Below, one piece after another: positions 36,160 to 45,243 of a DNA stretch of 64,000 nt (the first letter of the stretch is position 1; each line of letters begins with the position of its first letter). Under the pieces are notes generated by a model. The model did no database searches. It had not been told where the DNA came from and saw nothing but the letters and a program-made list of their open reading frames with translations. A program made the translations under genes and the position numbers. This stretch comes from Bryobacter sp. CoA8 C33 (GTDB taxonomy: Bacteria; Acidobacteriota; Terriglobia; Bryobacterales; Bryobacteraceae), in the NCBI GenBank assembly GCA_019931185.1, contig JAINDK010000050.1:186001-250000 (forward strand), read 5' to 3'.

Positions 36160-37128
36160 TTGATACCGGCTCCGATTCTACTTGGCTTGATTTTCGTCGC
36201 CACCTTCGCGTTCGTCATCTCAGGGCTTTACTTTGCTGCCGGGTGGCTGAAGACGGCTGGTTCCGAGACAGACGGTGGATTATTGCTCGATGGACTTGAG
36301 GGGGAACAAGATCCCATCCTTCTTCGCGCCGATACGGTCTCGAGCATCTCGATCCTGGCCCAACTACTGGAAAAATTCCAATTAGTTCCCAAATTGCGCA
36401 AGTTGATCGGAGAGGCGGGGTTGAATTGGTCTGTGGGACGGTTTGTTGCTTTGATGCTGCTGGCCAGTTCGTCAACGGCGGTCGTATTGTCGCGAATCGC
36501 ATGGCTTCCAACAGCAGGCGTGCTGGTCGGAGGAGTGATGGCGATGGCGATGCCATTTTTTTACTTGCGGCATAAGCGGCAACGGCGTTACGCGGCATTC
36601 GAGGAAAATTTTCCTGATGTGCTCGATTCTCTTGGGCGTGCGATGAGAGCTGGACATGCGCTGGCGGCGGGTATGGAAATTGTCGCCTACGAGGCACCAC
36701 AGCCCATCAGTGGCGAGTTCCGCAAGGTGCTAGAAGAATGGCGGCTTGGGCGGAATTGGGATCAGGCGCTAGGTCATCTGAGGGAACGCTTACCGCTGGT
36801 AAGTGTGAGCCTGTTTGTCGCAGCAGTGCGGATGCAAAACCGCACGGGAGGAAAACTGCATGAAGTCCTGGGGCGGATCTCGGCAAGCGTGCGGGAAGCA
36901 GCAGCATTAGATGGAGAGATACGCGCCATCAGTGCTCATGGCAAGATGACAGGCGCGATCCTATCGGCCCTTCCCATCGGCATCGCATTGATGCTGAACT
37001 GGACATCCCCGGGTTATCTGGACATTCTAGTCGACCATCCGATCGGCAAATACCTGATCATAGCTGCCGTGTTTTTTTTAATCGCGGCGCACTTTGTCAT
37101 GCGCAGGATTCTGGATATTCGGATCTAG
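36160..37128 (+). CDS. tadB: Tad pilus inner-membrane protein TadB
   Basis: This 322-residue protein of the type II secretion F family starts at TTG 36160, with an AGGAAGGA Shine-Dalgarno about 6 bases upstream. One membrane helix lies at the N-terminus, then a pair at about 92-135, and a pair near the C-terminus. The cytoplasmic helical domain between (about 145-260) carries the T2SSF pattern (FPDVLDSLGRAMRAGHALAAGMEIV). TadB and TadC form the platform on which the ATPase drives Flp pilus polymerisation. tadC follows after 9 bases. Confidence 0.92.
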   Translation: MIPAPILLGLIFVATFAFVISGLYFAAGWLKTAGSETDGGLLLDGLEGEQDPILLRADTVSSISILAQLLEKFQLVPKLRKLIGEAGLNWSVGRFVALMLLASSSTAVVLSRIAWLPTAGVLVGGVMAMAMPFFYLRHKRQRRYAAFEENFPDVLDSLGRAMRAGHALAAGMEIVAYEAPQPISGEFRKVLEEWRLGRNWDQALGHLRERLPLVSVSLFVAAVRMQNRTGGKLHEVLGRISASVREAAALDGEIRAISAHGKMTGAILSALPIGIALMLNWTSPGYLDILVDHPIGKYLIIAAVFFLIAAHFVMRRILDIRI

Positions 37129-37137
37129 GGGAAATCG

Positions 37138-38049
37138 ATGGAACCATTGCTACTAGCTGGTTGCTTTTTCTTCGTGCTGATTGCGGTACTAGGCGGAGGC
37201 TACTGGTTCTTAAAAGAGCCTCCTCCGCTAGAACCGGAGCCTAAACCCTCACTGAATGTTTACACGGACCAGGAGGATGGTCCGATCCGGCAGACACTGG
37301 AAAAGATCGGCAGCATATTGCCCCCTTCGAAGGACCTTGATCATCCGGTGAGGCGCAGGCTGATGACGGCCGGGTACCGCGAACCAGATGCGTTGCAAGC
37401 ATTTTTTGGTATCAAAGCGGTTTTCGGCTTGGTGTCGGCGTTGGGCCTCATGGTTGTGAATCTGCAATTGGATGCCAGCTTCAGTGTGGCAATGCTGTGC
37501 GCAGTTTGCGGCGCTGGCATTGGATATTTGCTGCCGGAACGGCTTTTGACGATGCTCGAAAACCGGCGGAGGCAGAAACTTCGGCAGGGCCTTCCGGCCG
37601 CGCTCGATTTGTTGGTGCTGGGCCTCGAGGCAGGACAAAGCCTGGACAGCGCCATGCTTGAAGCCAGCCGCGAGTTGCAGTTGGTTTATCCGGATTTGAG
37701 TGAGGAATTCACCCTCGCACACTTGGAATCGCGGGCCGGACAGTCACGCGCCGACGTCCTGCTGCGCTTGGCCCAACGAACGGGTGAACCCGAGTTTCGC
37801 AAACTGACCAACTTGCTGCTCGATGGCGACCGATTCGGTACTTCCCTCGGGCCAGCACTGCGCAATCACGCCGAATATACGCGTCTCCGGCGGAAACAAC
37901 AGGCACAGGAGGCGGCGCGCAAGACGAGTGTAAAGCTGGTTTTTCCCGTTTTCTTCCTGATCTTCCCCTGCGTGTTGTTGGTAACACTCGGCCCAGCCGT
38001 ACTTCGTCTGATGCAAGGCATCGGACAGATGCTGAGAGGGCAGCCCTAA
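37138..38049 (+). CDS. tadC: Tad pilus inner-membrane protein TadC
   Basis: This 303-residue T2SSF-family protein is the partner of TadB. It has an N-terminal membrane helix (4-24), a pair at about 85-130, the cytoplasmic GLPAALDLLVLGLEAGQSLDSA segment typical of T2SSF, and a C-terminal membrane helix (about 268-290). It ends overlapping the convergent DHH phosphoesterase gene by 4 bases. The ATPase that should work with it is encoded 3 kb further on, at 41.1 kb. Confidence 0.92.
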   Translation: MEPLLLAGCFFFVLIAVLGGGYWFLKEPPPLEPEPKPSLNVYTDQEDGPIRQTLEKIGSILPPSKDLDHPVRRRLMTAGYREPDALQAFFGIKAVFGLVSALGLMVVNLQLDASFSVAMLCAVCGAGIGYLLPERLLTMLENRRRQKLRQGLPAALDLLVLGLEAGQSLDSAMLEASRELQLVYPDLSEEFTLAHLESRAGQSRADVLLRLAQRTGEPEFRKLTNLLLDGDRFGTSLGPALRNHAEYTRLRRKQQAQEAARKTSVKLVFPVFFLIFPCVLLVTLGPAVLRLMQGIGQMLRGQP

Positions 38050-39005
38050 CCGGTCTTTCCGCGCAATTCGGCGACAATCTCAGCGGCTGCCTTACGGGCT
38101 GATTCGACTGCGCCAACCGGGAAGCTGATCGCCCCTACACGGGGATGGCCGCCGCCCCCATAACGCTCGCAAATAGAGGCCAGATTATGCTCGATCTTTG
38201 CGGCCCAGGGGCTAGAGCCCACGCTTACTTTAGTGCGGAAAGTGGACTCGGAGACCGAAACGGTATAACTCGCATCCGGGAAGAGATAGTAGGGAACAAA
38301 CTTGTTGTAGCCTTCCAGAGAATCGCCGACGAGGTCAAAGAAGATGACACCGTCCTCGGTGCGGGCCTTTTGGCCAATGACTTCGAGTGAGCGCAGGTGA
38401 CGGTCGTGGAGAGGAGTGAAGACGGCGGATATCTCGGGTTGGGCGATGATTTCTTCGAGTGGCATGGCTTGCATGTCACGGATGATGCGTTGGACCAACT
38501 CGGAGCCCTTGACAGCCTCAATCACGAGAACCAGCTTAGTCGCAGCAGCCTTGAGTTCGACGGCCTCCTGGGGAGTGGAGTATTGAGCGCCATCGATGAT
38601 GTCCGCCCAATGGACAAGTTCAGCCAGATCCGCTGGTTCGTAGCCAAACTTTTCGCGGGCGATGTCGCGAATGAACTTGGTGCAACTGCGGTAGGCGGGA
38701 TCAAAAAAATGGAGCGGGTTGCGGGCAGCCTGAAAGTGGTCGGCATCGGCGGTGCACAAAAACGCGCTTTGGTGGTGATCAAACCACCAAGTGAGCCGGT
38801 GATTGGGAGAGTACTTGAAATCGACGATAGCATTGACATCACCGTCAAACATCGAGTCGGCGAAAATCTGGTCGGCGGTATGGGCCATACCGGTGTAGTG
38901 ATACTCAGCTGAAGGATGGTGCGTTTCCTTAAGAAAACGGCTGAAATAAGCCGCTGAAGCAGCACCATCAAAACAGTGATCGTGGTACAGAACTCGTACT
39001 TTCAT
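38046..39005 (-). CDS. DHH/DHHA1-family phosphoesterase
   Basis: This 319-residue protein carries DHH-superfamily metal motifs: LYHDHCFDGAAS (motif I), DFKYS (motif II), the WWFDHHQSAF DHH box, and a DHHA1 end with GGGGHPRVGAIS. DHH proteins are Mn-dependent oligoribonucleases or nucleotide phosphatases, or split cyclic dinucleotides. There are no CBS or membrane domains, so it is not GdpP. Residue details resemble short DHH proteins in acidobacteria whose substrate is unknown. It interrupts the Tad locus on the opposite strand. Confidence 0.85.
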   Translation of the reverse strand: MKVRVLYHDHCFDGAASAAYFSRFLKETHHPSAEYHYTGMAHTADQIFADSMFDGDVNAIVDFKYSPNHRLTWWFDHHQSAFLCTADADHFQAARNPLHFFDPAYRSCTKFIRDIAREKFGYEPADLAELVHWADIIDGAQYSTPQEAVELKAAATKLVLVIEAVKGSELVQRIIRDMQAMPLEEIIAQPEISAVFTPLHDRHLRSLEVIGQKARTEDGVIFFDLVGDSLEGYNKFVPYYLFPDASYTVSVSESTFRTKVSVGSSPWAAKIEHNLASICERYGGGGHPRVGAISFPVGAVESARKAAAEIVAELRGKTG

Positions 39006-40053
39006 GCAAGGACTCCCGACTAGAGCGGAAAAACCTTTAAGTATCTCACAAGACTCTGGAAAGACGCAACTTCAAGGCTAATTGAATGCCAGACGAGCCC
39101 GAAGATACCGATGCTGTGGATTTCCAGTGAGCATGAAGAGGGAGCGGTGCAGCGGTTTCGGACGCGCGGCAAGGCCCAGGCAATCGAGAGCCAGCGGCGG
39201 ACGGATATCGATGATTGGCAACTAAGCGGCATCTGAGGATTCGGCCGGAGCAATTGCCAAGCCGCAGCCCGGCGGTCTAAAAGTAGACATCGAATGTCTG
39301 GTTGATTCGCTCGTGGCCGCGGGATGTCTGTTCTTAATCACTCTGCCGGAACGGGCAGGCAGTGGCCAAGACCTGATTTCCATAATCCGCCGTCGTGACG
39401 GCCGTGGAAAACCCTGATTTCAAAGCTTCTCCTTTGGAGCAACGATAAGTGTGATTGGGGCAGTTCTGGGATCGAGAATGGAGCAAGGCCGTTAAAGTTT
39501 TGGCATGGCGCCAATCGATGAAACTAGGGCAGCGAGGACGCGACTCGCTTGAGTTGGCAGGGCGGATCCTGGAACGGGAGTTGGCGGGGTCTTCGAGGGG
39601 CAGCGGGGCGGCAGTAGCAACAGTGGCGCCTCCCTAATACAAGGAGCAGCACAGCGAGAATTTCGGCCGGCTCGCGGGTGGACGGCGCGCACCATGGGAA
39701 TGGCCGGGATGGCAAGGGAATGCACGGCATCAACGCGGTGGACGGGGTGTAGTAATGGCGAGTGATAGGGGAAATAGAGTCAATCTCCATTGGGTCCAAG
39801 GAGGAGGAATGCATCCGCTACGCGGCAGAGGGAATGGGGAAGCGCGTGGTGACCGGGCATACGCAATCGCGACGGCGACGAAACAGGGAAAAAGCCGAGT
39901 GGGGAGCAAAAGTGGCGCAGTGGAGCGCAAGCAGATTGACTATCGCTTCATCGCTCCCGGACAAGCCGGAAACCCGCCTGCCTGCCGTGGGGATCTTCTC
40001 AATCCGTAAAGGAACCCTTACCGGCCCTTGGGACGGAGGGAGGTGGAGCAACC
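39006..40053. other. Gene-free region of about 1 kb inside the Tad locus
   Basis: No convincing gene is seen on either strand. Open frames are 41-96 codons and have no domain-like sequence. The plus strand favours G over C as far as about 39.95 kb and then turns C-rich at the start of galT. The region may hold the remains of genes that once joined tadC to cpaF, such as a Flp pilin, but no pilin-like segment (hydrophobic N-terminus after a Gly-x-x-x-Glu) was found. Confidence 0.5.
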
Positions 40054-41091
40054 GTGGCCGTCTATGCGAGAATCAAAGCTCTTTACATGCCTGAGTTGAG
40101 ACGAGACCCGGTGACAGGACGCTGGGTGATTATTTCCGTCGAGCGGGCCCGCCGGCCCAGCGATTTCATCCGTGTACCGGTCGCGGGACCGACTCATCGG
40201 TTCTGCCCCTTTTGCGCCGGCAATGAAGCGAAGACCCCACCAGAAATCATGGCCTTTCGCCCCGATGGCGGCCAGCCGAATACGCCTGGCTGGAGCCTGC
40301 GCGTCGTACCCAATAAATTTCCCGCCCTGCGCGTCGAAGGTAATCTCGACCGCGCCGCCGATGGCCTTTACGATCGCATGAATGGCGTCGGCGCGCACGA
40401 GGTGATCATCGAGAGCCCCCAACATGAGCTCTTCTTGTCCGAGTGCGGCGAGAAGGCCGTCGAAGACTTGCTCTGGGCCTTTCGTGAACGCATTTGCGAC
40501 CTCAAACGCGACCGCCGCATGCGCTACATCGTCTGTTTCAAGAATCACGGCGAGATGGGCGGCGCCACTCTTGAACACACACACTCCCAGATCATCGGAC
40601 TGCCCATTGTGCCCAAGCGCGTGCAAGAAGAAATGGAAGGCGCGCGGCGCTACTTTGATTTCCGTGAGCGCTGCATCTGGTGCGATATGGTGAGCCAGGA
40701 GACGGAATCCGGTTCACGGCTGATTCTCGAAACCGAGGATTTCGCGGCGATTTCCCCTTATGCGCCGCGCTTTCCGTTTGAGACTTGGGTGATGCCGCGG
40801 CGCCACAGCAGCCACTTCGAAGACGCAAGTCCACAGTTGATCCACAGCCTCGCCTGGGTGATGCGCACGTTGCTCCGTCGCATCGACAAAGTGCTCGAGC
40901 GCCCGAGCTACAACTTCGTCATCCATACCGCGCCCGTTCAGGAAGGGCCGATGGAGCATTTTCACTGGCACATCGAAATCATTCCCCGCCTGACAAAGGT
41001 CGCCGGATTCGAGTGGTGCACGGGATTTTATATCAACCCGACTCCGCCGGAGGAGGCGGCACGATTTCTGCGTGACGCGGGCATGGTTTGA
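40054..41091 (+). CDS. galT: Galactose-1-phosphate uridylyltransferase
   Basis: This protein of up to 345 residues is a HIT-superfamily Leloir enzyme that exchanges UDP between UDP-glucose and galactose-1-phosphate. The start GTG 40054 has a well placed GGAG 5 bases before it; ATG 40087 is the usual family start (MPELRRDPVTGRWVII). Zinc ligands are in CPFCAGNE and the active-site triplet is HTHSQII (nucleophile His in H-x-H-x-Q). The C-terminal half carries FHWHIEIIPR. Length is normal. Neither galK nor galE is nearby. Confidence 0.94.
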   Translation: MAVYARIKALYMPELRRDPVTGRWVIISVERARRPSDFIRVPVAGPTHRFCPFCAGNEAKTPPEIMAFRPDGGQPNTPGWSLRVVPNKFPALRVEGNLDRAADGLYDRMNGVGAHEVIIESPQHELFLSECGEKAVEDLLWAFRERICDLKRDRRMRYIVCFKNHGEMGGATLEHTHSQIIGLPIVPKRVQEEMEGARRYFDFRERCIWCDMVSQETESGSRLILETEDFAAISPYAPRFPFETWVMPRRHSSHFEDASPQLIHSLAWVMRTLLRRIDKVLERPSYNFVIHTAPVQEGPMEHFHWHIEIIPRLTKVAGFEWCTGFYINPTPPEEAARFLRDAGMV

Positions 41092-41110
41092 AGTGTTAGT
41101 GTCTTAGATC

Positions 41111-42499
41111 ATGGGTACGATACGTCCGATCCCGCGGCGGATGGGATTAAAGGCGCCAACTCCCGCCTCGAGCAGTGACAGGCCAGCCGCCCAACCGGCC
41201 TCTGGCGCCTTGCGCGCTACCAGCCGCACCTTCGAGCTCAAGGGCGAGATCCACCGCAAGCTCATCAGCGTGCTCAACCTCGATAAGGTCAACTCGCTCC
41301 CACGCGACCGCGTGCGCATGGAAATCGGTCGCGTTGTCGAAAAGCTGCTGCAGGAACAGCGCGTCCCCATGACGACGGCCGAGGAGAACCAGATCATCGA
41401 AGAGGTTCTCGACGAGGTCTTTGGCCTCGGGCCCCTCGAGCCGCTACTCAAAGAGCCGAGCATCTCCGACATCCTGATCAACGGCCCGAACAAGGTCTAT
41501 GTCGAGCGCTTCGGCAAGCTCACCCTGACCGGCATCCGCTTCAAGGACAACGCCCACCTGCTGCATGTCATCGAGAAGATCGTCTCCAAGGTGGGGCGCC
41601 GCGTCGATGAAGCCAACCCCATCGTCGACGCCCGCCTGCAGGACGGCAGCCGCGTCAATGCCATCATTCCCCCACTCGCGCTCGATGGCCCGTCGATGTC
41701 CATTCGCCGTTTTGGCAAGCACGTCATCACCAGCGAGGAACTGATCGAGAAGAAAACGATCACCCGCTCGATGCTCGAATTCATGGCCGCCTGCGTTGCG
41801 GCAAAATCCACTGTGCTGATCTCCGGCGGCACCGGCAGCGGCAAGACAACCACGCTTAACGCCATGTCCCGCTTTATCCCGGAAGAAGAGCGCATCGTCA
41901 CGATCGAGGACACCGCCGAGCTGCAGCTCCAGCAGCGTCACGTCGTCAAGTTCGAAACCCGCCCGCCCAACCTCAACAAGGAAGGCGGCATCAATCAGCG
42001 CCAGCTCGTGCGCACGGCGCTGCGCATGCGGCCCGACCGCATCATCATCGGCGAGTGCCGGGGCGGCGAGGCACTCGACATGCTCCAGGCGATGAATACC
42101 GGCGTCGAGGGTTCGATGACAACCATCCACGCGAACACCCCGCGCGACGCCTTCTCGCGGCTCGAGGCCATGATGCTGATGGCCGATCTCGAAATCCCGT
42201 CGAAGGTGCTCATCCAGCAATTGGCCAGCGCGATCAAGCTGGTTTGCCAAGTGGCGCGCCTGCAGGACGGCTCGCGCAAAATCACCTCGATCGCCGAAGT
42301 GCTCGGCGTCGAGGATGGCCGCGTCAAGACGCAGGATATCTTCCTGTTCGAGCGCACTGGGATGACCCCCGACGGCCGTGTCCAGGGCCGCTTCCGCTCG
42401 AGCGGCGTCAAGCCAAAGATCCTCGACCGCCTGCGCATGGCCGGCATCACACTGCGACCTGATATCTTCGACGAAGTCTTGGAGGTGAATCCAGAATGA
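41111..42499 (+). CDS. cpaF: Tad/Flp pilus secretion ATPase CpaF (TadA)
   Basis: This 462-residue GspE-type ATPase powers Tad pilus assembly. The N-terminal helical domain (about 45-110) contains the CpaF-typical FGLGPLEPLL segment. Walker A is SGGTGSGKTTT (about residue 238), followed by the Asp box (TIEDTAELQL), Walker B region RMRPDRIIIGECRGGEA, and the His box TTIHANTP. It lies 3 kb from tadB/tadC, separated by galT and the DHH gene. Its codons favour C far more than those of cpaB-tadC. A hydrolase gene overlaps its stop by 4 bases. Confidence 0.95.
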   Translation: MGTIRPIPRRMGLKAPTPASSSDRPAAQPASGALRATSRTFELKGEIHRKLISVLNLDKVNSLPRDRVRMEIGRVVEKLLQEQRVPMTTAEENQIIEEVLDEVFGLGPLEPLLKEPSISDILINGPNKVYVERFGKLTLTGIRFKDNAHLLHVIEKIVSKVGRRVDEANPIVDARLQDGSRVNAIIPPLALDGPSMSIRRFGKHVITSEELIEKKTITRSMLEFMAACVAAKSTVLISGGTGSGKTTTLNAMSRFIPEEERIVTIEDTAELQLQQRHVVKFETRPPNLNKEGGINQRQLVRTALRMRPDRIIIGECRGGEALDMLQAMNTGVEGSMTTIHANTPRDAFSRLEAMMLMADLEIPSKVLIQQLASAIKLVCQVARLQDGSRKITSIAEVLGVEDGRVKTQDIFLFERTGMTPDGRVQGRFRSSGVKPKILDRLRMAGITLRPDIFDEVLEVNPE

Positions 42500-43599
42500 C
42501 CAGACGCGATATGGCTCTCAGCAGCATTGCCGCCGCTGCCGCCCTCAATGCCGATACTTTCGCCGGGCCCCGCTTCGATCCCGTGGCCTGGTCGCGCGAG
42601 CGCCACAAGGCCGCCCCTCTGCGCTACCGCTTTGCCGCCAATTCTCCGGCCGCCGTCAAGTCCTGGCAACGCAAGCTGCGCACAAAGATCACCGAACTGA
42701 TCGGCGGCTTTCCCGCCCAGGCGCCCGTTCTTGCCCCACGCATCACCCAGACCGCCGACCTGGGCACTTACACGCGCGAGACGATTCACTTCACCAGCCG
42801 CGAAGGGCTCGAGGTCTTTTCCTATCTGCTCAAGCCGAAAGACGCCAAGGGTCCCTTGCCCGTCATGGTGTGCGTGCCTGGCCATGGCCGCGGCGTCGAC
42901 GACATTGTCGGCCTCGATGACAAGGGCCAGCAGCGAAGCGGCAAGGGCGGCTATCAGAACGATTTTGCCATCCAATTCGTCGAGCAGGGCATGGCGGCCC
43001 TCGCCATCGAACCCATCGCCTTCGGCCATCGCCGCGATCCCATCAATGCCGCCAAGGGGCCCAATCAGAACAGTTGCCAGCCCGCCGCCGGCGCCGCTCT
43101 CCTGTTCGGCGAAACCATGATTGGCTGGCGGGTCTACGACGTTATGCGGGCAATCGACTTCGTCGAATCGCGCAAGGATCTCGATGCCCGCCGCCTCGGC
43201 TGCGTCGGTATCAGCGGCGGCGGCACCTGCACCTTGTTCGCCTCCGCCCTCGATACCCGGATTCAGGCGGCGATGGTCTCCGGCTATCTTTGCACCTTTC
43301 ACGACTGCATCCTCTCGCTCGCCCACTGCATGGACAACTATGTACCTGGAATTCTGAATTGGGCGGAGATGAGCGATGTCGCCGGTTTGATCGCGCCGAG
43401 GCCTCTCTTTGTCGAAACCGGCGAGCAGGACCGCATCTTCCCCTTGGCTGGCTTCGAACAGGCATTCGCCGAGACCCGCCGCGTTTATGAAGCCCTCGGG
43501 GCCGCCACCGCGCTCGAGCGTGAAGTGCACTCTGGCGGCCACGTCTTTCATGGCGTCAAGGGCGTACCCTTCCTTGCCAATTACCTGAAAGGGCTCTAG
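42496..43599 (+). CDS. Exported alpha/beta hydrolase (acetyl-xylan-esterase/dienelactone-hydrolase-like)
   Basis: The 367-residue protein begins with MTRRDMALSSIAAAAAL, a likely Tat/Sec export signal. The hydrolase fold has the nucleophile elbow GISGGG (about residue 237) and a catalytic Asp and His near ETGEQDRIFP and HSGGHVF. VCVPGHGRGVDD near residue 125 resembles the family that hydrolyses acetylated sugars or prolyl-type substrates. It overlaps the cpaF stop by 4 bases, but there is no reason to link its job with pili. Confidence 0.87.
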   Translation: MTRRDMALSSIAAAAALNADTFAGPRFDPVAWSRERHKAAPLRYRFAANSPAAVKSWQRKLRTKITELIGGFPAQAPVLAPRITQTADLGTYTRETIHFTSREGLEVFSYLLKPKDAKGPLPVMVCVPGHGRGVDDIVGLDDKGQQRSGKGGYQNDFAIQFVEQGMAALAIEPIAFGHRRDPINAAKGPNQNSCQPAAGAALLFGETMIGWRVYDVMRAIDFVESRKDLDARRLGCVGISGGGTCTLFASALDTRIQAAMVSGYLCTFHDCILSLAHCMDNYVPGILNWAEMSDVAGLIAPRPLFVETGEQDRIFPLAGFEQAFAETRRVYEALGAATALEREVHSGGHVFHGVKGVPFLANYLKGL

Positions 43600-43610
43600 C
43601 CACCGATGCG

Positions 43611-44404
43611 ATGCCTGTTTCTTTCCTGATGGCGGCGCTGCTGCCCGGCGCGGTCGATAGGATCCATGTCGTTGAGCGCGGCGATTACGGTGAGCGCTAC
43701 GAGCGCGTCCTCGCCCGCGCCTAGTTTACCCTCGACCCGAAGAACCCCGCCAATCAGATCATCCGCGATCTAGACCGGGCTCCGGTTGACGACCGCGGCC
43801 TTGTCCGCTTCAGCGCCGAGCTGCTCGTGGTCAAACCGCGCGACCCTGCCGCGGCGGCCGCGGCCTCAGCAGCATGTTCGGCGACCTCCTGCTGATGGAA
43901 AAAGGCTTCACGCTGGACTGGGTCGGCTGGCGATGGGATGTGCCCCTATCTCCTGGCCTCCTACGCGTTTATCCGCCCCTCGCTCAGGGCGTGGAGGCAG
44001 TGATACGCAGCGAATTCGTGCCCCGCGAGAAGACGTAGCACATGAACCTCGGTGATCGCAACATGCAGGGCTATCCCGCCGCCGGGCCCACCGAGCAGAC
44101 GGTTCGCGATAGCCGCGATGGCCGCCGGCAGACCATCCGGGCCGGCTGGCAGTTAAACGCGGCCAAAACCGCCATCGAGATGTCAGGCGGCTTCGAGCCC
44201 CATCAGATCTACGAGGCTCTCTAGAAAAGGGAAGATCCCGTGGTGGCCGGCGCCGGCCTGGCCGCCATCCGCGACGTGATCAGCTTTCTGCGCTACGAGA
44301 ATCGCGGGACCGTGCTGCTGGGAGACCAGAGCCGCCACCTCAGGCGAGCCATCGCCTTCGGCACCTCCCAGAGCGGGCGGCTGCTCCGCCAGTTTCTCTA
44401 CGAC
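43611..44404 (+). pseudogene. N-terminal half of an acidobacterial alpha/beta-hydrolase-domain protein, broken
   Basis: ATG 43611 opens a signal-peptide-like segment followed by family sequence: ERYERVLARA, LDPKNPANQIIRDLD, RFSAELLVVKPRDPA. A deletion and frameshift near 43851 moves the reading to GGRGLSSMFGDLLLMEKG and FTLDWVGWRWDVP, then LGDRNMQGYPAAGP, GFEPHQIYEAL, AAIRDVISFLRYENRG and the nucleophile elbow GTSQSGRLLRQFLYD. In-frame TAG codons are at 43722, 44036 and 44222. Family likeness ends at the GAC at 44402-44404; what follows is unrelated. The matching C-terminal half of such a protein lies on the other strand at 61948-62916. The family (Abhydrolase_10-type, about 600-700 residues) is named from memory. 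Confidence 0.85.
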
Positions 44405-44574
44405 TCAGTCAAAAGAGGGTATTGCTTCGCAGATTCGGTCTTCGTATGAAAAATTCCTGACATGAGTATCCATAAACTGCCGCCTCTACCTATGGAGGAA
44501 GAAGTTCTCTGGGTAGGGGTGGAGGAGGATCGGAGTACCCAAGAGCCGGCTTAGCAGACGATCCATGCATTGCG

Positions 44575-44917
44575 GGAATCAACGCTAGCCCGCTGCAGAG
44601 ATTGCGGCGGGGACTATTTGCCGTGCACGGGTTCACCGCGCAGCAGTCCGAGGTATTGCGAACCTTACGTGAGCCGGGACCCGGGGGCTACCGACATTTT
44701 GGCGATCAAGGGAATGGTCAGGCGGGAGCCGCCCAGGCGCGACCGGCGGCAGTGTCATTGCTTTCTTAACAAGGCAGGGTTGGAGGCATTGGAGCGGGTC
44801 GAGTCGGTGGTGGCGCAAAGCTGCGTGGATCTTCTGAGCAGCTTAAGCGAGGGGCAAGAGAATACGCTGAACCGGATCTTGCGGGTGCTGCGGCGGGAAA
44901 AAGTAGTGCAAGCCTAG
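44575..44917 (+). pseudogene. MarR-family transcriptional regulator, frameshifted and internally deleted
   Basis: The upstream frame reads LQRLRRGLFAVHGFTAQQ and SEVLRTLREPGPGG, the usual start of a MarR winged helix. The frame then changes: VRREPPRRDRRQ, the wing of MarR, and LNKAGLEALERVESVVAQ with the C-terminal dimerisation helix are in the other frame and end at 44917. About 25 residues around the recognition helix seem to be missing between them. No intact start is visible. It lies about 170 bases from the proposed rearrangement breakpoint at 44404. Confidence 0.7.
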
Positions 44918-45225
44918 GGCAGGACAGAGATCTTTTCGAGGTGGAACTCATCGCCCTGGACGATGACGGAGGCCTTGATCTTCTGACCGGGCTTGAGTTT
45001 TTCGAATTCGGCTTTTTCCTTGACGGGGAAGCCCATCGTCATGGCCTCCATCCAACCCTTGATTTCCTCGTGCCGGATAGTGAGGACCTGAGTGGGAGCA
45101 TCCATGGAGACGACTTCACCGGTGAGTTCGTAAGTTTTGGCGGGCTGGCTGGACTGAGCCTGTTGGCGTGGGGTTTCTGAGCAGGAAGCCAAGACGAGGG
45201 CGAGGGCCAGAACGAGGATTCTCAT
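44914..45225 (-). CDS. CusF-like copper-binding lipoprotein
   Basis: This 103-residue protein has a lipoprotein signal (MRILVLALALVLASCS, lipobox LASC) and a small OB-fold domain: YELTGEVVSMDAPTQVLTIRHEEIKGWMEAMTM. The W and M-x-M residues match the Cu(I)/Ag(I) site of CusF (Trp and two Met), and the His in RHEEI fits the remaining ligand. The protein would be anchored in the envelope and bind copper. No copper efflux pump is nearby. Confidence 0.87.
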   Translation of the reverse strand: MRILVLALALVLASCSETPRQQAQSSQPAKTYELTGEVVSMDAPTQVLTIRHEEIKGWMEAMTMGFPVKEKAEFEKLKPGQKIKASVIVQGDEFHLEKISVLP

Positions 45226-45243
45226 AAGTACAGTATCGCTGAG

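Noticed and set aside
39455-39637. 60-codon frame in the empty Tad-locus region as a pilin gene
   Set aside because: It has no prepilin-like signal or hydrophobic N-terminus.
41995-43551. 518-codon open frame on the minus strand
   Set aside because: It is antisense to cpaF and the exported hydrolase, both strongly supported.
43611-44404. Functional gene read through by TAG suppression
   Set aside because: A frameshift and deletion near 43851 and the loss of the C-terminal half make a functional product unlikely; the TAG pattern is only noted.
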